In this document: piece by piece, positions 9,936 through 23,400 of the stretch
How the letters are laid out: each line of letters opens with the position of its first letter
Position numbering within the stretch: the stretch's first letter is position 1
The notes under the pieces: model-generated
Seen by the model: the letters and a program-made list of their open reading frames with translations, nothing else
Told to the model about the DNA's origin: nothing
The model's database searches: none
DNA from: Proales similis
Lineage: Eukaryota > Rotifera > Eurotatoria > Ploima > Proalidae
Assembly (NCBI GenBank): GCA_019059635.1
Contig: JAGVRJ010000010.1
Coordinates: forward strand, 126,501 to 190,500
Length of the DNA: 64,000 nucleotides
Reading direction: 5' to 3'
Translations under genes and position numbers: made by a program

Positions 9936-11788
9936 CTATTCCATAGACTCGTGCTTGTAGCTGGTCAGGCGCTCAAAGAACCGCTTGGTAGAAAGAGGTG
10001 AAGTCCACTTGAGAACATTGTGTGGTCCGCCGGGCTTATCGTTGGTGCCGCTGAGTCTGGCCCCTCCGAATGGTTGCTGGTTGACCACTGGCAAAGTTTA
10101 GAAACAAACGAATAGACTAGAGCTTAGCGACAAGCAGAGATTGGGAGGCCACTCACCTGAACCGGTGCTCTTGTCGTTTATGTAGAAATTTCCAGTCGAA
10201 TTTCTAAGTCGGAGAGAAGTCGACTTGATCACTTGCTCGTCTTGGGCGAATATGGCGCCGGTCAGAGCGTACGGAGTGGTCGTGTCGACCAAATCGACGA
10301 CCTTGTCGTAGTCGCTGTCCTTGTAAACGTAGGCGGTTACCACTGGGCCGAATATTTCCTCTTTCATGATTCGGTCGAGCGGGTCGAAGGTCTGGAACAG
10401 AGTTGGCTGCACGTAGTAGCCTCTTGACTTGTCGTAGCCTCCGCCGGCCAACAGTTTCATGTTCTTGTTCTTCTTTCCGTAGTCGATGTAGTTGGCGATT
10501 CGGTCGAAAGAGCGCTCGTCGATCACAGCCGAAGTGAACGTGTCGAATTCGAGCGGTGATCCGATTTTCAGCTCGCCCATCATCTTGACCAGCTGCTCGT
10601 GCATACGTGGCCACTTGGACTCGGGCACGTAGAGGCGAGAGCAGGCCGAGCACTTCTGGCCGCTGTACTCGAACGCGGCCCGGATAGTGCCCACAGCTGC
10701 CGAGTCAACGTCCGCACTCGGATGAAGAAGGTGAAAGTTTTTGCCACCGCACTCGCCCGAGAGCTTCGGAAAGCCCTTGTAGGACTCAATGTTCTCGCCG
10801 ACTCGTCTCCATAGCCAGCGGAATGTGGGCACACTGCCGGTGAAATTAATGCCGGCCAAGTCTGGAGAGCTGGTGACCGCCTCTCCGAACACCGGCCCGT
10901 CAGCGGGCACAAAGTTTATTATTCCTGCAGGCAGGCCGCACTCGCGCAGAATTTGAAACACCACATAAGACGCATAGACGGCGGTGTCGGACGGCTTCCA
11001 TAGAACCGTGTTGCCGACCAACGCAGGTCCGGTGGCCAGATTGCCGCTGATGGCTGTGAAATTGAACGGAGCCACTGCGGCGATGAAGCCCTCCAGACCT
11101 CTGAGGACCATGTTGTTCACGGTGTGTGTGCCGACATCGATCGGCTTGTATTTCAGAGCTTCGTACAAAAACTGAACGTTGTATCGCATAAAGTCGATCA
11201 GTTCACAGGCAGCGTCGATTTCTAAGTTTTTCGTTTTAGCTCCACTCTCCTTCAATATGGAGTTGGATGTCTTGAGTACTCACCAGCTTGATATACAGTT
11301 TTGCCCTGGCCCAGCATCGTGGCCGCAAGGACCTCGGATCGCTTCGAAGTGGCAAGCATGTCGGCGGCCTTGAGAAGAATGTTGGCTCTGAACTCGGTGC
11401 TCTCGTTGTCCCAGGCAGCTCGCGCCTTCAAGCCCGTCTCAATAGCTTCATTCAACAGCTTCTTGTCGGCATGATAGAACTTGGCAAGTCTAATCGAATG
11501 TTCGAATGGCACTCTTTGGTAGACAACGTTCTGACTGCGTATCTCTCGATCGCCGATTACGATCGGCACTTCGAACAAGGCATCGCCGCCCTGCTTACTG
11601 GCAAGGAATCGCTGCAGAGTCTGCTCAATTTCGGCGCGCTCTCTGCTGCCCTTGGCAAACCCTAGCACTGGCTCGTTTGCTGCCTTGTAGTCCGGACCGG
11701 CTGTGCTAGACACACTTGCCAACTGTGTTGGGCGTGTCGAGTTAAGCAGTCTACAGACTGGGCTCAATTTTTGACCAAGACGCAGCAT
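9936..11788 (-). CDS. ALDH4A1: Delta-1-pyrroline-5-carboxylate dehydrogenase, mitochondrial
   Basis: This enzyme oxidises glutamate semialdehyde/P5C to glutamate with NAD+, the last step of mitochondrial proline degradation. Three exons (11788..11284, 11221..10157, 10087..9936) with 62- and 69-nt introns give 573 residues, close to the human 563. The N-terminal segment is Arg/Ser/Thr-rich and consistent with a mitochondrial presequence. Key features are SPFNFTAIS-type cofactor-site sequence (AAVAPFNFTAISGNLA), VLWKPSD, the general base Glu in LSGECGGKN, and the catalytic Cys in SGQKCSACSRL. NFYINDKSTGS joins VVNQQPFGG and SGTNDKPGGPHNVLKWTSP, as in animal ALDH4A1. All catalytic residues are intact. 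Confidence 0.97.
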
Positions 11789-13501
11789 TTCTCAAACGTT
11801 TTAATCTAAACAGCGGTCAACCGGTTAACATCAGAGAAGGAGCTCGGCTCGTAGAATCGAGAATTATGGCGAACGCGTTTAAGCGCTGATGATGGGTGTG
11901 CCTTGCTAGAAATCGAGGCAGAGAGAGAGAGACGCTCGCTGAGTAAAAACGTTCGTTGTTGAATGTTTTAATTTATGTGGCATTCTAATTGAAGATTGCT
12001 CCGATTCGCTTGAATCTGATTGCATTCAACTCGCTCAGAACGCAAGTGATCGAGTTCGGTCTGATCTCCCTGTTCGTCCCTGGCTCTTCATGCTCGGCTT
12101 CGTTTCTTGCGTTCATGCTCGTTTCTTTTACTCCCAGCATTCGGACCCCGTCTCCGCTCATAATATATGCCGATTTGCATCGTTAAATGATTATGAATGC
12201 TTGCCGGTTTTTCAAAAGTTCTGCGCTGCTGTACTCTCACTTTGTTTGCCATTCTACAAGCCACCTTCCCTCAACTCCCCTCCCCTCGTCGTCGTCGCTC
12301 ATTTCTTAACCACCAACACACATGCACGCGCACATGCACACGCCCCAGATTCTACGTTTACGCAGACGTTTCAAAAATTGAATAACCAAACTGAGTGAAA
12401 GACGAGCGCCTCGTGTTTAAAACGTGCGTCTTGCACTGTTTGTGGATGCTCATGCGTTGCCGCGCTCACTCAAGTGTAGCGCTCGCTTCTCCGGCCAATT
12501 CGGCCTTTATCTGCTGCTTTCCAGTTTTAAGCGCACAGCACTTGGTCTAAAAGTGTGTTGGTCTCAATCTCCCTTATTCATTTGGTCTCCGCTCTGCTCT
12601 TCAATTTTGTCACCTCCCTCCCTCTCTCCCTCCCTCTCGCTTCCTTTGCTTTGACTTTTTATTTCAACCAAAACAAGATCCAGTGTAGAAAAGAAGACAG
12701 GTTCAAGATAAAATGGACTTGAAAACTTGAACAAAATGAACTCAGGCTTCTGAAACTGGAGCCCACACTTTGACAAAAGATTGCCCGACTGGAACGATTA
12801 CAAAAGCGAGGAGCTGATTATCAGATGGAAAAGACAAGCACGAGAAATAGGCGATCAGTTGATTTGAAGATTTGATACGAGAAAGACGTAACTACCTTAA
12901 TTCGGGTGATTTGTTTGGAAGACACGGGGCAGAGTGGGTCTGGTGGACTGGATTGCTCGGGGACATGGAGAACGATAAGATCGACTTGCAGGATTTAGGT
13001 AAACGCAGAGAGAAAGAGAGAGGCGCTTGGGAAGAGATAAGCGTAGAAAAGTGGGCACGTAACAAATGATAACTCGTGTGCGCCTGGTAATTAACGACTC
13101 TTAATCTGATGAAGAGTCGAAAACGGTCGTGCAGGGGTGATAATGAGCAGCACGAACAGTAGCAGCAGTGGCACGAGATGATCCGAGACGAGCAATTGGC
13201 GGGCAAACACGTTTTATTCGAAATGATTGGAAAAGCCGAAAGCCAACTGGCACGCTCTTCATCTAGCCCTGGTGATCACTTTAAGTGCCACATGACAGGC
13301 GCTTGTAAACAGATCATCGCAAGCCGTTGTAAGGTAATGTGCTGGGCCCACTATGAACACAACGCAGACTCGAATGGAAGAGCCGATCCTCTCCTTCGGC
13401 TCCTTTTATCCAGCGGGAGCCTGCGTCTATTAGAACCGTGCTCTGGTTTGTGCTTAATCGACGCTTCATCTTTCTCTCCCATTTCGCCTCCATTTATTTA
13501 G

Positions 13502-13626
<125 letters not shown>

Positions 13627-14298
13627 TTACATGGAAGAAGCCAGACGCACCGGTGCGGGTATTTCATTCGCACTCGCAATTGTAAACACTTTGAGCACGA
13701 GCCGCGTGAGCTGGCAGACAGACCGGATCAGATTGGCGATTACTAATTGGCCACTCTAGCACAACTAGATCACATCGACCATGTTCTGTTCTGTTCACAT
13801 TAAATCAAACAGCAAAGCCGCGCTCGTTGGCGATGAATGGCCCAAGTGGCGAACTCTGCTCATCTGCCTGGTGGAGGAGGCGAGGACTGGCTAAATGCCG
13901 CGCTAGTATTTATGCCCAATTAAAATACAGAGGAGAATGAGTTTGCGAACGAAAGTGAGAGCGCAGGCCAACATACGATCCGTTCGGAGACCGGACGAAC
14001 GAGGCCGTTAGGGCTGCGAGCAGCAGTGACAGATTGACGACAACATAAAAGTCAGTTGAGTGTGACGCATTTAAACGACACCGGCGAATGTCTGCCTGCT
14101 TCTCACGCGCAGTCGACACAAGTCGAGCAAAGTATTCGAGGCCCATTCTGGTCGTGTTTGTGGTGCATGGGCGCCGAAATTTAACGCTTTGATTTTTATT
14201 GCCTCTGAATAATTGACATTAAAGAGGCTCGAACAGCCATTCGACGCTTCGAAACGTAAATTAAATCAAAAAGTCAAGTACAACCACGAATTGCTGGA

Positions 14299-14350
14299 TA
14301 GAGAGAGAGAGAGACAGAGAGCGAAAGAGGGGCAGAGAGAGAGAGAGAGG
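14299..14350. repeat. Imperfect (GA)n tract
   Basis: GA dinucleotides interrupted by CA, CG and GGGG. Confidence 0.85.
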
Positions 14351-15126
14351 CCGCGACTGATGGGAATAGATTGAGGCAGGGAACGAGAGCGGCAAATTTC
14401 GCAGGCGCTAGCGAAACATCGTAAACGCGTCGTAATTCATGCCGAATAGACCTCGAGCGTAAGATGCGAGCAAGCAGGTCGTTGTTGATTCGCCGCTTGC
14501 AAGTGTTCAAAGCGTGACATAGTCACAATTCCCCTGACACATCCGAATCGCATTAGGACTAAAGGCTCGTTTGGCGCATTAATTGGCGCTCGTATGTTTA
14601 CAAGTCGGTCGACTGCCTTTCGCAGCTCTACTGCTCCTACTCGGCTACTTCTAGACACAGCCACGAGCTGCTCTGCTTTCGGCTCACAAGTTTTGATTAA
14701 TGAAGTTGACTGGCTTTGATTGCAAGCGAGTTAGAGACAATGATTGCCGATGTACACAGAGAGAGAGAGAGAGAGAGACGCCGACCGAGAGGAAAGCGTC
14801 AGAGAAAACAAATTCGTTCGCAATTAACTCATCAGTCAATTTCGACCTGCCCTGCGTGTCATTGGCAGCCAACTAGTGCACGTCGGCCAATAGCAAATTG
14901 AGCTCTGATTCGAGCACGCTCATTGGCCAAAAGCAATTTTCTTGCCCAGGCACCGCTTTTTTCGCCTTTTGTTCTCCTCTTTTTTCTTCTCCTCAGCCAT
15001 TACTTGTCAAATCGTCTCCACTTGATTGACACAATTTTTCAGTCTTCTAGCTCACTCAATCACTGAGCTCGTTATTTGCAACGTTTGTTCTCTTTTACTT
15101 ACATTCGTTCTGGCTTTCGTTTGCAG

Positions 15127-17202
15127 ATGATCCTGTCTGAAAAGGCGTCCGCTTTCTTCATCGAGAACTTGATCGCCAAGCCAGCCGACAAGGGTAATTC
15201 GTCTTTTTCTCTCTCTCTCTCTCTCCCGAATTCTCATTGACTTGAAAATCTATTAAGCCGAAGAGTCAAATGCAGAAAATTTAGGTAAAATTGGCCAGAA
15301 AGTGCTTGATCATCAGTGATTTTAAGAATCTTTTCTTGGGCACAACAGAGTCGAATAGGCGAAAACGCCCGCTGGAAGAGGAGGAAGAGGACGAGGACGA
15401 ATGTGAGAAAAGTGTCGGAGACGAGTCGATTCGCTCTTCAAGGGCGCACTCGTTCGAAGAGCGCTCCGCGTTCAGAGCCGTATCGGAGACGCGCACCGAC
15501 GATCCGCTGTTAAAAGAGATCGAATGCTTTCTGGAGACTGACGACCTGTGGAAGCGATTTCACGAGCTTGGCACCGAAATGATCATCACCAAGTCGGGCA
15601 GGTAAGCGACCGATCAACACATGAGCCAAATCGAATCGAGTGCTGTCAAACGGGTTCAAGACGAATGTTTCCTCCGCTGCGGGTGTCGTTTCAAGGAAGT
15701 GCCAGCGACAAGTATGTGGTCGCGATGGATATTGTGCCCACGGACAACAAACGCTACCGCTACGCCTATCATCGCTCGTCGTGGCTGGTGGCAGGCAAAG
15801 CAGACCCGGCCGTTCAGCCTCGTCTTTTCATTCACCCAGACGGTCCGTTCACGGGCGACTCATTGTTCAAGCAAATTATTTCGTTTGAAAAGGTTAAACT
15901 AACGAACAATGAATTGGACAAAAACGGCCACGTAAGTGAAATTGCCTCGTTTTCTGCGACCATGTAATGACGTTCAATAGATCGTGCTCAACTCAATGCA
16001 CAAGTACCAGCCAAGAGTGCACGTGATCAAGAGACCAACTGGGGCGGCCGGTGACTTGTTCGACAAGGCCAAGTTCACCACCAGCAATGACTTGGCACCC
16101 TACGAGTATAAAACGTTCACATTCGCGGAGACGTCGTTCATAGCGGTCACTGCCTACCAAAATCAACTGGTAATTGCCGTTTTAGAATTCACTGCTATTC
16201 TATTCTAGTCCGAATATGAATTTAATAAAATGCGACAATCAAGATCACAAAACTAAAAATCGACTCGAATCCGTTCGCCAAAGGATTCAGAGACTCGTCG
16301 CGGCTGAGCGATCTCGAGCGAGAGTCAATAGAGCAAATGATCAAGGACAACAACAGCAGCAGCAACAGCCAGCCAAAGGGAGCCGCATTCTTGCCCGAGT
16401 CGAACCCCACCGCTTGTAAGTGTCGCATCTCAATTCTGTCCAGAGTGCGCGAATTTAAAGAAAGAAAAAAGGGAAACGGTTCTGCTCATCGGACTCGGCA
16501 AGCTTTCTCAACAACATGGCCAATGAGATGAGCGGGCAATTCGCCAGTCAGTATCTGCGCCAAAATCATCCGCCAGTATCGTCTCATGTCGAATCTGCGA
16601 TTCACTCAAATACGCCGACGGCCTCTGACCTAAAGAGCTATTTGAGTTTGATGTGCGCTCAGTCGGCGTTTAGTCAGTACCCGTACGCCGATTTGGCTAA
16701 TTGGTTGCTCCAGGCGGGTAAAGGTGGCGCTGGCTTTAGCTGCAATGAAGTTCCACTGCAATCAATGTATCAAGAGAGATTAGCTCAAATTCAACAGTCA
16801 ATGGCCATCTCGCCCCTGCTTCGTCTGATTGGACAAATGCAGTCGACACAGGCGGCCGCCCTATGGCCGTGGACTGAGCCTCGCGAAGAGCAGAGAAGCT
16901 CGTTCACAGCTCTGAACGAAAGCCAAAAGCAACAATCAACAGGCAGCAATTCATCGCGAGTGGCTCCGACCACTCGAGAGTCGCGCCGTCACCATCCGTA
17001 CAGTCGAGGCGAGAAGAACGCCGCTCAGAAAGTCTACAGCAGCTCAAATCCGGAGTCGTCGAGCTCGTCCGAGCAAGACTCGCCTTTGAAGTTGAGCATT
17101 TCTCCTTCAGCCCCCACCAACTCGATTCTCAACAATTCGCCCGTTTCTTGTTCGTCGACCACTATCGCACCGTCGCCAGGCGGCAGTTTCACCCAAGGCT
17201 GA
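15127..17202 (+). CDS. TBX20: T-box transcription factor TBX20 (midline/H15 family)
   Basis: TBX20 proteins specify heart, motor neuron and midline fates. Six exons (15127..15193, 15349..15601, 15661..15931, 15981..16169, 16244..16415, 16472..17202) give 560 residues in frame. Exon 1 encodes an eh1-like [11 protein letters not shown] motif, matching the AFSIAALM corepressor motif of TBX20. The T-box runs from [19 protein letters not shown] through [63 protein letters not shown] and [17 protein letters not shown]. These motifs separate it from TBX1/2/4/6 classes. The C-terminus is Ser/Gln-rich and unconserved. The last intron (16416..16471, 56 nt) ends in a purine-rich AAAAAAG and is less certain, though it alone restores frame. 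ATG at 15127 directly follows an AG, so a spliced 5' UTR is possible. Confidence 0.95.
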
Positions 17203-18405
17203 TTGTAGGACAATTAATCAAAATTGCTGTCTATTGCAATCTCAATCCAACCTTGACACTCTATTTGCTCTTGCTTTTCATTTCTTCTTATTCTTGTCGA
17301 GTTCTTGGGCTATTTTTCGTCGAATTTCATTCGCAATTTCAATATTCTCGTTTTGTTTCGGCTGCTTCTCTTCGGACACATTGCTACAATTGGCTGAGAG
17401 TGTGTTGTGGGCGCATCCTTTTCGACGCGTATTTATCATCATTCTAATAATATTTAAGATTGTATTCATTATTCGCTTTCGTTTGCTCTTTTCCTTTTTC
17501 ATCCACTTGGCGAGTCAGAAGCGAACAATAAACACCAAGCCGATGTCGTTTTCTAAAAACAACAACGGAGAAGAAGAGGCCGCTTGATAGCGACAAGACA
17601 TCGAGCTCAGATACGGACTGTTCGATGTTCGACGCTGATTGCTCGATTATTACGTTTAATTGTTCGACTGAAAGGCAATTAGAGATGTTCTTCTTGGAGC
17701 GACAATTACTCTCTTTAGTGAGGAGGAGGCCGGGGCCTCATCAGGCCATTGTCAAATTAGCGTGGCGATCAATTACTTGACGATGCTGCTGCGCGACGAC
17801 CGTTAAGTCAGTCGAGCATGCGAGCCTGCTCATCTTCGACGCTGCCTGGAAGCAAATAAAAAGTTGACGGGAAAAGTGCTTTACGAGCAGTTCTTCTGAT
17901 GGCCAAGACAGACCAGTCTCTGCAATCAGCGATATAAATGGCATTTCATGACGACCAACAAGTGACGTATGTCGTCGTCGTTGGAAAAGTTGAATTTAAT
18001 GACGCTCTAAGCGCACACGCGTCACTTGTTTCGAGTTTGTTCTTGTCGCTGCGTTCGTCTTGCGAGTGATTTATTGCTTGTCGCCGCAGTTTGACGCAAA
18101 TTCCTCCATCGCGTTCGTGGTCGAGGCATTTCTAGCCGCCGACCGTTCAATGATATTCAAAACAAACAAAGAGCGCCGCCAATAAATGCCAATTGCTTGC
18201 AATCGAGCCCTCTTCTCATTGGCTGCTCTCGCGCAATTGGAACCAATGTGCGACCTTCATAATTGACTCGAGTGATTAAATGTCGAATGCATTTGCTCCT
18301 ACCAATCGGTCCCATCGCTTGTTTGCTCTTTATTGTTTATTTGGCTGCGAATTAAATGCAAAAGAAAATAGAATAAAAGAGAATAGGTCTTAAAAACAGG
18401 CCGGC
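17203..18405. other. Tail-to-tail gap between TBX20 and COMMD3
   Basis: The left part is T-rich TBX20 3' UTR with AATAAA at 17527-17532. The minus-strand COMMD3 poly(A) signal (TTTATT on this strand) is at 18329-18334. Hydrophobic ORFs in the T-rich part (17234-17587) are compositional artefacts. I see no other gene. Confidence 0.5.
17527..17532 (+). terminator. TBX20 poly(A) signal
   Basis: AATAAA about 325 nt downstream of the TBX20 stop codon, after a T-rich 3' UTR. Confidence 0.5.
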
Positions 18406-19400
18406 TAGGACGAGAAAGAAGAAGTGGAGGGACCACTGAACAGGGCCAGTTTTTCCATAGACTTGGTTGCCTCCTTGAGACGCGAGACGAACTCCTTAAA
18501 ATTGAATTTCGTACGTTTTTCATTTAAGTCTCCCAACTGCCATTGAGCTTCAATTCACCTGCAGCTGCTCAAGCTTGCACCAGAACTGAATGTGCTTGAG
18601 TCCGAGTTGATCAGATTGCTTTGAAATGAGGCCTTAGTAGATAGATTCAAAGGCCACGACGGAAAGTGGTCGCGTTACTTGGCAAACGAGCTCAATAAAG
18701 AAGTACGGACGATTGATCCTTTCCGCAGCTTGTTCCTGCCCGAGGTTCGATCAACCAGTTAAGAGAGAACAAGGCGATTTCTATAGAGAAAAACCTTAAT
18801 TCGGTACTCGAGGCGCCAGTGCACGTCGACCAGATTGGTGCGGGGAGGAGAGACGCTTGCCAGCATGGTTCGAATGGTCGAGTACTTTTGCTTTAAACAA
18901 ATTTGATCAACAAGAGTCGACTGGCGCCAGAGAGAGAGAGAGAAGTGAAATCGCCATTACCATGTAGAGTGTTTTGATGAGCTCGGCTCTTTTGCCCTCA
19001 AGCCCGATCTCGTCCAATTGGGAGCTGTTCACGTTTCAGATGAGAGCAGCGCGGGCCCAGTAGTCGAGCAAAGACAGTACCTCACTTGATCAGGGCCGTA
19101 GTTGTTCTTGGCCATTTCAGCTAGCATGAGGTAGATGGCAGCCACCGCCTCTTTGACGAAGCTTTTCGATTTGCCCAAGAGCACTTGAAAACCTGGTCGA
19201 GTTGGGTTCAAATCGAAGACTAAGCGCCGCATACCAACTTGGTCTCCAGGCAAGTCGATGCGAAATTTCTGCCTCTGAAAGTCGAAACGAATCGAGTCGG
19301 ACACGTGTTTGATCAGGGCGTCGAAGCAGCTGTCGTCAATCGATTCGCTTCGTGCCGTTAACGAGGTCAAAATCGTCTGCGATTTTGAATTCAATTCCAT
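18406..19400 (-). CDS. COMMD3: COMM domain-containing protein 3
   Basis: COMMD3 is a subunit of the Commander/CCC complex that works with retriever in endosomal recycling. The ATG at 19400 gives MELNSKSQTILTSLTA, like the vertebrate MELSESVQKGFQ start. A helical N-terminal domain follows. The COMM domain reads NLVDVHWRLEYRIK (about 18790-18830), matching the ITDVSWRLEYQIK block of COMMD3, and ends FVSRLKEATKSMEKLA before a short Ser-rich tail and the stop at 18406-18408. The gene is spread over about five exons with small introns; not every junction was fixed, and one 50-nt GT-AG stretch near 19240-19190 could be intron or coding. It is tail-to-tail with TBX20 and head-to-head with TAOK. Confidence 0.85.
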
Positions 19401-20459
19401 CGCTCGCAACCTATTCAGCTGGCAATTTACTTTTATCCGCTCCTCTCATCTTCTTCTCTCTTTATTCAGCCGTTCACTAAAATCATGTGACCACTCGCTT
19501 ATCAGCCTTTCAACCGCTTGGCTTGTGCGTGCGTATGGTCGATCGCATTCTTTCTTATCCCCTCAGACTGCCGATTGAGTTTACTCATTAGAATAGAGTC
19601 AAGCAGGACCAGATGCCACCTGGAAGAGTTGAAGGTTTTCTCTTCCTCAATCTGACTCAGCCTCGACCAGATATGATTACGAGCGAAGCTAGACCCAGCA
19701 AGTCCTGCAATTGACTATTTTGCATTCAAGAGAAGAGGAGGTGTGCGGAGAAGCACTAAACGAGTATATTGGCACGTACGTGCGTCTATTGAGTCCTTTC
19801 GTGAGATGAGTTTTGAAGAGGCCGAACGACAAATCTCGGTCCTTTCGGGTTAGCGTGAACCCGGGCCGGACGTCGAGTCAAAGAGGGGAGCCAGCTGGGC
19901 AGCATAGTGGCGAGGGCACGAGTAAATCCAGCAAAACTATTTTCTCGTTCATCATCTCGCTGGCATTATGCGACCGGCCAGCTGAACACTTAGGCCCTCA
20001 TTAGAGCGAGCGAGCCTTCAAATGTATAAAAATTATAAACTTGGAATAAATTAGGCGCTCACTGCCGGCTTGCAAATCTAGGCGCACTGGCCCCACAATT
20101 ATAATAAATTATCGACGCATACGAATTTTAATGAATTCTCAAATTCATCTGAGCGCTAAAGACTCGCGCAAGATAAAAAGAGCGAAAAGAATGGTGGATG
20201 GGGCGTTTCTAGACCACACTGGGACCTAATTTAGACTCAAACTGCCACTCCTAGGCACGAATTCGTCATTTCTACGCGCTCGGGCCAAATCTCGCTCTAG
20301 CTCTCAGTCATTCTTGTCGCACTATCTGACTCATTAGCTCACTGTGCGCCATAAGTTGCGATTGCGATTCTGTCCGCGTCTGACTTGGCGCTTACCGTAG
20401 TCTCTAATGCCTTCTCTAACGCGTTCTAGTTTTCTTTCTCACAGAAGACGCTTTGCCTA
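19401..20459. promoter_or_regulatory. Divergent COMMD3/TAOK upstream region
   Basis: About 1.06 kb between two diverging genes. TTTCTTTCTCACAG shortly before the TAOK ATG resembles a 3' splice site, so TAOK probably has a 5' UTR intron. No other gene seen. Confidence 0.45.
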
Positions 20460-23400
20460 ATGCCTCTCAACACTCAGAGTGGAGGTGAGGCCGAGCAAGC
20501 GCCATCGCCACTGCACAAGTTGCTACAGCCGACGCCTTCGCACCAGGATCTAAGTCTCAAACATGACGATCCGAACCGGATATTCACCGAACTGACCGAG
20601 ATCGGCCACGGCAACTTCGGCGCGGTTTACTTTGCGAAAAACTCGCTCACGAGCGAAGTGGTCGCCATCAAAAAGATGAACTACGGTGGCAAGCAGAGCG
20701 CCGAAAAGTGGCAAGAGATTCAAAGGGAAATAAACTTTCTACTCAAGCTGGACCATCCACATTGCGTCCAGTACAAAGGCGGCTATCTGAAGGGACACGA
20801 GGCCTGGCTAGTGATGGAGTACTGTCTAGGCTCGGCGTCCGATCTGCTCGAAGTGCACAAAGGCTCGTTGGAGGAGGCGGAAATAGCCACGATCGTAAGG
20901 GACACTCTGGACGCCCTCGACTACATTCACTCGAAGGCCTACATCCACCGGGACATCAAGGCAGGCAATATTCTGGTCAAAGACAACGGAATGGTCAAAC
21001 TGGCCGACTTCGGCTCGGCCTCGTTGAACAGTCCGGCCAATTCGTTTGTTGGCACGCCCTACTGGATGGCGCCGGAGGTCATACTGGCCATGGACGAAGG
21101 CCAGTACGACACCAAAGTCGACATCTGGTCGCTTGGCATCACCTGCATCGAGTTGGCTGAACGCAAGCCGCCTCTGTTCAACATGAACGCGATGAGCGCG
21201 TTGTATCACATTGCTCAAAACGACTCGCCAACTCTGAGCAGCGAATCGGCCTGGAGCAGCAAATTCAAACACTTCATTTCGCTCTGCTTGGAAAAGAATC
21301 CGATCAAGCGCAGCGCGGCAAGCGCCCTAATCAACGAGCCGTTCATAGCCGAGCTCAACAACCGAAAGGCGTTGGTCGATCTGATTCGAAAGACAAAAGA
21401 GCTCGTCAAAGACCTTGACAATCTGCAGTACAGAAAAATGAAAAAGATCATAATGGCAGAGAAGCAGGGCTGCTCGAGTGGAGAGAGCAGTCTGAGGGGC
21501 AGTGCGCCAAGAAGAGGAGCGGGCGCTGAAGATCGAGCAGAGCTTAGTTCGCTCGAGTTGAAGCATGACGATTCAGAAATTGATTCGCAGACCGGCGCCG
21601 ATTTGAGTCTTAATGAGTCAAGAGCCGATACGCCAACGAACGACTCACGCAACGAGTCGCCTGTCGAGTCCGCTTCGAATGCGTCCTCGAGGGCGCATCG
21701 ACGCTTCGTTTCCGAGAGCGAGTCTCTCAGGTCGAACAAATCGTTCAGCATGACGGACGACTCGTCACAAGAGCGCAACGGACGCAGATCGTCGATCAGA
21801 GACTCGGACCTCATAAACCTGAACGAGTCGCTGAGGCGGCAATCGTTGAACAGTGGCAACCCTCGGCCTGAACTGGCCGGATTTGCGACCATCAAAACCG
21901 CACAGGCGATTGTGAGCGAGGAGAAATCGCAAAGAGAACACCAGGACATGCTCGACTTGCAGAACTTGAAGCGACAGCATGCCAAGATACTTCGAAGCCT
22001 GGAGAACAAGCTTCAAGGCGAACTGGACGAGTTCAAGGCCAGAACGGACAAGGAGCTCGGCCAAGAGATGCAGAAGCTGAGCAAAGTGGTCGACTCGCTC
22101 GGTCTGCGCAATTTAAAAGAGCTCGAGGAACTGCAGCGCTACAACATGAACGAGGAGAAGAAAACGTTCAATCACCAGCGTGAGCTCAACCACAAAGAGC
22201 TCAAGTCGTTCCTTGGCGAACTACAGTCAGAGTACAAGAGACGCAAGGAGGAGATGAAGAGGGCGATCGCGTCTCGATTTTCATCGTCCAAGCAACGCGA
22301 CGAGTTGGTCAAGAGCGAGAAAGAACGACTGCATCAGGAGCTGCATCTCCGAGAGGAGGAGAAAAAGCGCCAGCTGGAGCAGCGGCTCTGGCAAGAGGTA
22401 TGCTTCTTGCGCAAGAAGAACCTCAATCTCTTTCAAAAGCGTGAAGTCGATCTGTTGAACAACGTAAGTCATCTCACATTTAAAAAGTCTCTAAAAAGCT
22501 GATCTCTTTTGCGCTTGAAAGGAAATAAACGAACAACGTGAGCTGGTCAAACGCAAGCATAAAATGCTTGTGCAACAATGCGAGGACACATACAAAATTC
22601 GACACAGACACATACTCGCCCTTCAGCTGTAAGTGTGGATTGTTGTAATTTAAGAGAGAGAGAGAAGCTCGACTGAACGACTGTGGTCTAGGCGGCGTGG
22701 CGAGTTCACCGAAAAAGAGATAAACGAAGAGCTGGGCAACTTTAAGAACTACTGCGAACGACGCGAGCGAGAGCTGAAGAAGAAACACATGGTTGAGACG
22801 AAGCAGCATCCGAAAAATCTCAAGGTAACTAAACTGGCACCCTGTTTTCCCACGTCGCAAGTAAGTCTAATGCTCAATGATTTTGAATAGCAACAGCAGG
22901 CCAACATCCGAAAGCTGTACAAGCATCAGTACAACGTTCAGAATAAACAGTATAGAACCTACAAGGAGCAAATAATGAGTCAAACGCCCAAAGAGCAGGT
23001 GAAGCAAAAGCTGGAGCAAATAAAAGAGGAGCAGAACAGAAAGTTCAGCTTGCTGTACGAACATTACAAGACCAACGTGGACGCCGTCTATCAGCAGCAG
23101 AGTCTAAAGCTCACCTCCTTACAGCAGTTCGAGCAGGACCAGCTGGCCGAAGATTTGGAAAAGCAGCGCTATGTGCTGAACGAGTCGCACAAACATCGCA
23201 AACGGCACCAGGCCGAAGTGTTCGAGCGAGAACGGCAGGCGCTCGAAGTAGAGCGGGAGCAAAAGCTGGCCGAACTCAACGAGCTCATTCGAACCGAAAT
23301 GGACAAATTTGAGGCGTCGAGTCGCGAGCGTCTGGACAAGCTCAGCGGAATGCACGAGAGCGCTCAGCTGCGGTTCGACTATGAATGCTTTGAAAAATAT

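Noticed and set aside
12197-12654. Small ORFs in the ALDH4A1-TBX20 gap
   Set aside because: Pyrimidine-rich low-complexity translations without homology.
17234-17587. 117-codon hydrophobic ORF downstream of TBX20
   Set aside because: The Phe/Ile/Leu content reflects the T-rich 3' UTR; there is no transmembrane periodicity or family match.
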